Positions 6,123-6,162 of a DNA stretch of 6,162 nt are shown piece by piece. Below the pieces are notes generated by a model. That model worked only from the letters and a program-made list of their open reading frames with translations, was not told the DNA's origin and ran no database searches. The stretch is from Candidatus Iainarchaeum sp. (lineage in GTDB: Archaea; Iainarchaeota; Iainarchaeia; Iainarchaeales; DTGL01): assembly GCA_021161055.1 (NCBI GenBank), contig JAGHBI010000110.1, forward strand, positions 1-6,162. The letters are read 5' to 3'. Each line of letters opens with the position of its first letter. Position 1 is the stretch's first letter. The position numbers and the translations under genes were made by a program.

Positions 6123-6162
6123 CTCCTAAACTCCTTTATTTTTATTATTAAAAGTAAGAATA
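6109..6162 (-). promoter_or_regulatory. Operon leader with AG-rich ribosome binding region
   Basis: Two GGAG elements lie on the - strand, at 6134-6131 and 6126-6123. A G-rich stretch (GGGTGG, 6118-6113) sits 4 bases before the ATG at 6108. The nearest canonical AGGAG is 14 bases from this ATG, longer than usual, so the G-rich stretch or a short leader reading frame may set initiation. Upstream of this the leader is almost pure A/T. Confidence 0.45.
6144..6153 (-). promoter_or_regulatory. Candidate TATA box of the operon
   Basis: TTTTAATAAT on the - strand resembles the archaeal TATA element (TTTAWATA type). It would place transcription start about 25 bases downstream, near 6124, giving a short 5' leader. 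No purine-rich BRE is visible just upstream, and the surrounding A/T richness makes chance matches easy, so this is tentative. Confidence 0.3.

Overview
The window looks like part of an archaeal genome, most likely an uncultivated, small-genome (DPANN-type) lineage, although no marker gene is present to place it. Four things point this way. Genes are packed end to end with strong GGAGG-type ribosome binding sites. Every complete gene encodes an exported protein of a style common in archaeal envelopes (sec signal peptide, strings of Ig-like domains, one C-terminal membrane helix, short basic tail). A PKD/Ig-like module of the 'D-x-D-x-D ... W-Y-x-N-G ... W-x-C ... D-G' type is present. A Cys-x3-Cys-x-Asn-Gly-x-Cys repeat is present. 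The lineage is an inference.

Layout. On the + strand, bases 26-1000 encode an unrecognised secreted protein of 324 aa. Its stop codon directly abuts the stop codon of a three-gene operon running leftward on the - strand. In transcription order the operon is: a cysteine-rich secreted protein (6108-5305, 267 aa), a membrane-anchored rod of one PKD-like plus five Ig-like domains (5295-3148, 715 aa), and a second membrane-anchored rod of six Ig-like domains (3142-1001, 713 aa). Gaps inside the operon are 9 and 5 bases, and each downstream ribosome binding site overlaps the end of the upstream gene. About 54 bases of AT-rich leader precede the operon. No non-coding stretch exceeds 300 bases. I see no tRNA, rRNA, CRISPR or insertion sequence.

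How the genes may work together. The two large proteins share architecture and a domain-start motif (Cys, then a hydrophobic strand ending in x-N-x-G), so they look like tandem paralogues of the archaeal COG1470/NEW3-type membrane protein group. Both would project a long Ig-like rod from the cytoplasmic membrane. The small cysteine-rich protein has no membrane anchor after its signal peptide and could be a soluble or surface-bound partner. A joint envelope or cell-contact structure is a reasonable hypothesis, but nothing in the sequence proves a function.
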